Shown: in pieces, positions 3,957-7,861 of the stretch | Position numbering within the stretch: the stretch's first letter is position 1 | Layout: each line of letters begins with the position of its first letter | Origin: Peptococcaceae bacterium | GTDB lineage: Bacteria > Bacillota > Peptococcia > Peptococcales > Peptococcaceae | Length of the DNA stretch: 7,861 nucleotides | Direction of reading: 5' to 3' | NCBI GenBank assembly: GCA_900756555.1 | Contig: CAAEKP010000035.1 | Location: 1 to 7,861, forward strand | Position numbers and translations under genes: made by a program | Notes under the pieces: model-generated | The model's input: only the letters and a program-made list of their open reading frames with translations | Databases searched by the model: none | Told to the model about the DNA's origin: nothing

Positions 3957-5066
3957 ATGATACAGGAAAGTAAAAAACTATTATTTTACATTTCCTTTGG
4001 TGTTATACTATATGCCTGTCTGATGAATCTTAATGTGGTGCTTCAGTTTCTGCATAATGGAATTGGTCTGATTCTCCCCATTCTGTTTGGCTTATTATTC
4101 GCCTTTGTGCTGAATGTGCCTATGCGGGGAACAGAACATTTATTGGGTAAACTCTTTGCCCACATGAAGCGACAACCATCAGAACGGGTTATGCAGATAC
4201 TGAGTCTTTTACTTACGCTGGTCTGCATTGTATTGCTGATTACAGTGGCCTGCACAATGGCTATTCCAGCACTGGTGGCATCAGCTAAAAGTGTCTATCC
4301 ATTAGTAATAGAAAAGTGGCCTGAATGGATAGCACTGCTGAATAGTTACCAAATTGACAGCTCTATGCTGACTAATTGGGCAGAAGGTTTTGATTTTAAT
4401 CAAATGTCATACAATGCCAGCAGTCTGTTAGACACTGCCATTGAAGCCGCTACTTCCACAATTTCAGGCATTGTCAGTGCGTTTTTTGGACTGATCATTG
4501 CTGTTTACGCCTTGCTCAGCAAAAAAATGCTCTCCTCACAGATAAAAAAATTGCTGTATGCCAACCTGCCAAAGGGAGCCGCTGATTATCTTTGCTACGT
4601 TGGTATCTTAACACGAGACACATATTCTAAATTTTTGTCAGGGCAATGTGTAGAAGCCATTGTGCTGGGCAGTTTGGTGTTCATCTCGTTTCACCTGTTT
4701 CAGCTTCCTTATGCTGGTCTGATTGGCTTTTTGACCGGATTATTTTCTTTTATCCCGTATATTGGAGCAATTTCCTGCTATTTTGTAGCAGCCTTTTTGG
4801 TTTTACTGGTTGCGCCGAAAAAAGTATTGCTTTGCATTGCTGTTTCCATGGTAATACAGTTTATCGAGAATAAATTCATTTATCCTCATGTGGTGGGTGG
4901 TTCTGTAGGACTTGCTCCATTATGGACACTGATTGCCGCTTTGATTGGTGGTAAATGCTTCGGATTGTTGGGCATCATATTCTTTATCCCACTAGCTGCC
5001 GTTGTTTACACACTCATGCGGGACAACACAAATCGTAAATTACAAGAGAAAAATATTGCATTTTAA
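3957..5066 (+). CDS. AI-2E family transporter (PerM/YtvI-like permease)
   Basis: A 369-residue multi-pass membrane protein of the AI-2 exporter superfamily. The N-terminal part has paired helices (about 8-55) and a further one near 78-105. A soluble segment follows (about 110-155), and then the conserved C-terminal half. Family hallmarks are visible there: GLFSFIPYIGAI, QFIENKFIYPHVVGGSVGLAPLW and the late GLLGIIFFIPLAAVVY. Members have been linked to export of autoinducer-2 (TqsA) or to Na+/H+ antiport; the substrate cannot be told from sequence. The ATG has GGAGTGA upstream. It lies between a MarR regulator and a Crp/Fnr regulator with small gaps (32 and 18 bases), indicating one transcript, so it is the likely effector of a regulated export or stress response. 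The family assignment is secure, the substrate is not. Confidence 0.92.
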   Translation: MIQESKKLLFYISFGVILYACLMNLNVVLQFLHNGIGLILPILFGLLFAFVLNVPMRGTEHLLGKLFAHMKRQPSERVMQILSLLLTLVCIVLLITVACTMAIPALVASAKSVYPLVIEKWPEWIALLNSYQIDSSMLTNWAEGFDFNQMSYNASSLLDTAIEAATSTISGIVSAFFGLIIAVYALLSKKMLSSQIKKLLYANLPKGAADYLCYVGILTRDTYSKFLSGQCVEAIVLGSLVFISFHLFQLPYAGLIGFLTGLFSFIPYIGAISCYFVAAFLVLLVAPKKVLLCIAVSMVIQFIENKFIYPHVVGGSVGLAPLWTLIAALIGGKCFGLLGIIFFIPLAAVVYTLMRDNTNRKLQEKNIAF

Positions 5067-5084
5067 AAATAGGAGGAAAATGAT

Positions 5085-5789
5085 ATGCTGCGTTTAGAAC
5101 AACTTACAGAAGAACAGCAACAATTATTATTGCACTCGGATTTTTTTGCTCAGATTACCACTGAGCAATTACAACAGATTCTGCCTTGTCTGGGGGTGAG
5201 CCGCTCCGTTTTTTCTAAAAGCAGCTATCTGTTTCATGCGGGAGATCAGATGCCTCAGTTGGGGCTGCTGCTCTCCGGCAAGATTCAGATTGTCCAGGAG
5301 GACTTTTGGGGCAACCGCACTATCTTAGAGCAAATTAATGCAGGCGGCTATTTTGGCGAAGCTTTTGTCTGTGCGAATACAAAAAAGATACCAGTCAACG
5401 TGCTGGCTGCTGAGGAAGCGGACGTGCTGTTTATTCCCCATCAGAAAATATTGACTGTTTGTTCCAATGCCTGCTCCTTTCATCAGCAATTAATCATGAA
5501 TCTGCTGCATAGCATGGCCGCAAAAAATGTAATGCTGGTACAAAAAATGACCCACATCACCAAGCGCAGCACCCGGGAAAAATTGTTGTCTTATCTCTCT
5601 GTACAGGCTTTACAGCAAGGTACAAACCAGTTCACCATTCCCTTTAATCGGCAGGAACTGGCGGATTTTCTGGCTGTTGAACGCTCCGCCATGTCAGCGG
5701 AGCTATCTCGTATGCAAAAAGAAGGACTGCTGGAATTTCACCGCAACAGCTTCCGACTGCATGCCCAGGATGGGAAAAAAGAACAATAG
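5085..5789 (+). CDS. Crp/Fnr-family transcriptional regulator
   Basis: The 234-residue product has a cyclic-nucleotide-binding-type beta roll (about 20-120, with LFHAGDQ at 49-55 and GGYFGEAF at 87-94). A long dimer helix follows (about 128-155), then a winged helix with FNRQELADFLAVERSAMSAEL at about 187-207. The cAMP-pocket Gly-Glu is present, but the Arg expected about ten residues later is not evident, and there is no N-terminal FNR cysteine cluster (cysteines are 35, 96, 126 and 130). It therefore probably senses neither cAMP nor oxygen by the classical routes. In the recognition helix the usual Glu and Arg positions are Ser and Ala, so the site differs from CRP and FNR sites. AGGAGG precedes the ATG. 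It is third in the operon. HcpR-type control of the hcp gene in this window is possible but unproven. Confidence 0.92.
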   Translation: MLRLEQLTEEQQQLLLHSDFFAQITTEQLQQILPCLGVSRSVFSKSSYLFHAGDQMPQLGLLLSGKIQIVQEDFWGNRTILEQINAGGYFGEAFVCANTKKIPVNVLAAEEADVLFIPHQKILTVCSNACSFHQQLIMNLLHSMAAKNVMLVQKMTHITKRSTREKLLSYLSVQALQQGTNQFTIPFNRQELADFLAVERSAMSAELSRMQKEGLLEFHRNSFRLHAQDGKKEQ

Positions 5790-5801
5790 AAATTAGTGAA
5801 A

Positions 5802-5824
5802 ATATCTTATTACGTCTAAGATAT
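5802..5824. repeat. AT-rich inverted repeat between convergent genes
   Basis: ATATCTTA (5802-5809) and TAAGATAT (5817-5824) are perfect complements around a 7-base loop. The repeat lies 12 bases after the Crp/Fnr stop and overlaps the last codons of the convergent exporter gene. It could weakly terminate both genes, but it is AT-rich and has no T-run. Confidence 0.4.
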
Positions 5825-6427
5825 CATATTGGTAAAACTCAGCAACAACTTCACACCGTAAAAAATGATGACTATACCGCAAATACGGTTAATGGCCTGC
5901 ATCACACCAATAGTAAATTTACTGCTGCACAATGAAATAAATAATGTCAGTCCAACAAACCACAGACAGGAGGCAATTGCTACGCCGCTGATAAAAGTGA
6001 TAGCTTGCGCTGCCGGCAAGGTAGTGCGAAACGCGCCTAACATCATAGTGCCATCTAAAATAGCCTGCGGATTAAACCATGTTACCACACAGGCAGAGGT
6101 GATGGTTTTGCGAACAGAAGCCGCGTTCTCCCCCTGCCCCAATGTAGTTACGCGACTACGCAGTAAATTTACGCCGATGGCAATGACGATGAAGCTGCCT
6201 GCCAGCAAAATAATCGCTTGCAGCCAAACATAATGCTCCATCACAGCACCGATGCCAAAGAAGCATGCCAACGCCAAGGATACATCAAAGAAAATAACAA
6301 TCAATGCGGTCAATAAAGCACGCGAACAAGAATTGACCAACGCACTGTTAATGACAAATAAATTCTGCACGCCGATGGGCGCTACATAAGCCAGCCCCAT
6401 GGTGAGCCCTTGTAAAAAATATTCCAT
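5816..6427 (-). CDS. LysE/ArgO-type amino-acid exporter
   Basis: A 203-residue inner-membrane protein of the LysE superfamily, which exports basic amino acids such as lysine or arginine (LysE/ArgO) or other amino acids (RhtB). The length and about six hydrophobic segments fit. The diagnostic N-terminal sequence GLAYVAPIGVQNLFV (about 11-25) and the mid-protein TWFNPQAILD motif, with its conserved NP, are present. The AP-x-G-x-QN form leans towards the LysE/ArgO branch, but the substrate is inferred. GAGG lies upstream of the ATG (6425-6427) at close spacing. The gene begins 15 bases after miaA on the same strand and so is probably its operon partner, without an obvious functional link. It converges on the Crp/Fnr gene. 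Confidence 0.9.
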   Translation of the reverse strand: MEYFLQGLTMGLAYVAPIGVQNLFVINSALVNSCSRALLTALIVIFFDVSLALACFFGIGAVMEHYVWLQAIILLAGSFIVIAIGVNLLRSRVTTLGQGENAASVRKTITSACVVTWFNPQAILDGTMMLGAFRTTLPAAQAITFISGVAIASCLWFVGLTLFISLCSSKFTIGVMQAINRICGIVIIFYGVKLLLSFTNMIS

Positions 6428-6442
6428 GTAATCCTCGTTTTC

Positions 6443-7390
6443 TTATAAATTCAACGTCTGCTGCACTTTTTGCAGCAGTTCTGCTTCAATCTCTGCTTCG
6501 CTTTTTCCTTCTTTATCCACCCATTGAATATTAGGGTCATGCCGGAACCAGGTCAGCTGCCGTTTGGCAAAGTGACGAGTATCCCGCTTGATTAACTCCA
6601 CAGCTTTCTCCAGAGAAATTTCACCTTGCAGATATTGTATCATCTGTCGATAGCCTAAACTGGTCATGGACAGTGCATCGGCTGGCGTACCGTTATCCAG
6701 TGCGCGGCGCACCTCCTGCTCCAGCCCCTGTTCCATCATCAAATCTACGCGCTGATTAATACGCTGATACAGCACATCCCGCGGTAAGCTTAATGCCAGA
6801 TAAGCGGCATGATAGCGCATGGTCTGCCTGTCTACGGTATTCTGCCGCTGAGAAGCCGGCGTGCCTGTGAGATGAAGCACTTCCAGAGCGCGGATAATTC
6901 GTTTGGTATCGTTGCTGTGTAAGCGTTCGGCCGACTGCGGATCGCGCTGCTGCAACAGTTGCCACAACGCTTCTTTGCCATGCTGTTCCTGATACTGGGT
7001 CAGTTCCTGGCGATATGCCTCATCAGTGACCGTTTCCCCAAAGTGATAGTCATAGAGCACAGAGTTGACATAGAACCCGGTGCCACCCACCAGAATGGGC
7101 AGCCTCCCCCGCAAATAAATATCGGCAATGGCGGCATCGGCACGCTCTTTGAATTCCGCTGCGCTAAAGGATTCCCACGAATCCTTGATATCAATTAAAT
7201 GATGGGGTACGCCCGCCATCTCTTCTGGCGTAATCTTAGCGGTGCCAATATCCAATCCTCGAAAAATCTGCATGGAATCGCCAGAGATAATCTCCCCATT
7301 CAATGCTTTCGCCAGACCAATGCTGACCGCTGTTTTACCCACTGCGGTAGGGCCCACCAGAATCACCAGCGGTATTTGCTGTGTATGCAC
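6443..7390 (-). CDS. miaA: tRNA dimethylallyltransferase
   Basis: MiaA transfers a dimethylallyl group from DMAPP to N6 of adenosine 37 in tRNAs that read codons starting with U, the first step towards ms2i6A. The 315-residue length is normal. Visible motifs are the P-loop GPTAVGKT (13-20), SGDSMQIFRGLDIGTAK starting at residue 36 with the catalytic-region Asp38, VPHHLIDI, the VGGTGFYVNSVLY segment, and the C-terminal DTRHFAKRQLTWFR block typical of the family. The start is a GTG (7388-7390) with AAAGGAGG about eight bases upstream; no ATG fits better. It lies 37 bases downstream of an RsmJ-like methyltransferase gene and 15 bases upstream of the exporter gene, so two RNA-modification genes sit together. 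Assignment is very secure. Confidence 0.97.
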   Translation of the reverse strand: MHTQQIPLVILVGPTAVGKTAVSIGLAKALNGEIISGDSMQIFRGLDIGTAKITPEEMAGVPHHLIDIKDSWESFSAAEFKERADAAIADIYLRGRLPILVGGTGFYVNSVLYDYHFGETVTDEAYRQELTQYQEQHGKEALWQLLQQRDPQSAERLHSNDTKRIIRALEVLHLTGTPASQRQNTVDRQTMRYHAAYLALSLPRDVLYQRINQRVDLMMEQGLEQEVRRALDNGTPADALSMTSLGYRQMIQYLQGEISLEKAVELIKRDTRHFAKRQLTWFRHDPNIQWVDKEGKSEAEIEAELLQKVQQTLNL

Positions 7391-7427
7391 AGGCTCTTCC
7401 TCCTTTCATTTTATCCCAATAGCTTTT

Positions 7428-7861
7428 TTACTTAATGTTGTCTGGCGCATACAGAATCCCGTAAGCCAGGGCACTGTATTTGCCGCCCAGAATTTCATCA
7501 AATTTTAGCTGCCGCAAAGTTCCCGTGCGATGTTTCACTACCACACGGCGGCGAGCGATGGTGCGTGCCAGTTCTAGTGTTTCCTGCGTCAGCGGCGCGT
7601 AATCGGCTTCCCGACGTAACGGCGCAATGCCGGACGACTCCATAATCGGCCGCTCAAACATGGGATCAAAATAGATCACATCATAACTGCCCGGCAGCTG
7701 TTGCGATAAATACTGATGATAATCCACATACAGCGTCGTAATGCGCTCCATGGCCTGCTTCATGCGCCAACTATCCGTAGGCCAGTTTTGCAGTCCGTAG
7801 GTAGTGGTAGCATAAATCAGCGGGCTGCTTTCCAAGGCAACAACAATGCCCTGCTCCCCAA
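7428..7861 (-). CDS. RsmJ-like class I SAM-dependent methyltransferase (N-terminus outside window)
   Basis: The visible C-terminal part (about 143 residues) continues in frame to the right edge with GEQGIVVALESSPLIYA, a Rossmann-fold strand with the acidic residue that holds SAM. The catalytic motif follows as YDVIYFDPMFERP, and then RRRVVVKH. The DPMF motif and the late RVVVK are characteristic of the RsmJ (YhiQ, DUF548) family. In E. coli RsmJ makes m2G1516 of 16S rRNA. Whether this Firmicutes relative has the same target is uncertain. A TTG at 7833-7835 that could be read as a start is internal, because the conserved strand precedes it. The stop is 37 bases before miaA, so the two are probably co-transcribed, a plausible RNA-modification unit. 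Confidence 0.85.
   Translation of the reverse strand, partial: GEQGIVVALESSPLIYATTTYGLQNWPTDSWRMKQAMERITTLYVDYHQYLSQQLPGSYDVIYFDPMFERPIMESSGIAPLRREADYAPLTQETLELARTIARRRVVVKHRTGTLRQLKFDEILGGKYSALAYGILYAPDNIK

Noticed and set aside
5865..6233. Plus-strand 122-aa ORF inside the exporter gene
   Set aside because: It is antisense to a clear LysE-family protein and shows no family features.
7833..7835. TTG as start of the methyltransferase
   Set aside because: The frame stays open to the window edge and encodes the conserved SAM-binding strand upstream of it.

Overview
The window looks like a chromosomal stretch from a low-to-moderate GC, endospore-forming or recently spore-forming anaerobe of the Firmicutes. 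Three things suggest this: a SpoIIM-type sporulation gene, a hybrid-cluster protein (Hcp) typical of anaerobes, and strong AGGAGG ribosome sites throughout. The class (Clostridia or Negativicutes) cannot be fixed from this sequence alone.

Layout. (1) Bases 1-2123, minus strand: the N-terminal 300 codons of hcp, then spoIIM, then an unrecognised 73-aa protein. Between spoIIM and the 73-aa gene is a roughly 300-base non-coding gap. It holds a 137-base imperfect palindrome (1746-1882), a 13-base tandem repeat and a plus-strand promoter-like sequence. (2) Bases 2246-3181, plus strand: a cluster of small genes. Two encode Cys/Gly/Asn-rich proteins with one membrane helix each (69 and 89 aa). Between them are a translationally coupled Cys-free 73-aa ORF, a chain of three mutually exclusive hairpins, and a short ORF that repeats the membrane segment of the 69-aa protein. 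A sequence resembling a sigma-K promoter precedes the cluster, so a late-sporulation or envelope role is a reasonable inference, not a demonstration. A long hairpin terminator (3307-3361) closes the region. (3) Bases 3395-5789, plus strand: a regulated operon, marR - AI-2E family permease - Crp/Fnr regulator. Its promoter has perfect 20-base inverted arms on either side of the -10 element. (4) Bases 5816-7861, minus strand, convergent with the operon: an RsmJ-like methyltransferase (N-terminus outside the window), miaA, and a LysE-type exporter, closely spaced as one transcription unit.

How it fits together. Region 4 is housekeeping RNA modification plus an amino-acid exporter. Region 3 is a self-contained stress or export operon, probably autorepressed by its MarR protein. 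Its Crp/Fnr protein lacks the FNR cysteine cluster and the usual cAMP arginine, and could act on other loci, perhaps including hcp, whose upstream region carries two palindromes. Regions 1-2 join a sporulation membrane protein to a divergent small-protein cluster. The least explained items are the 137-base palindrome, the attenuator-like hairpin chain and the small Cys-rich membrane proteins.
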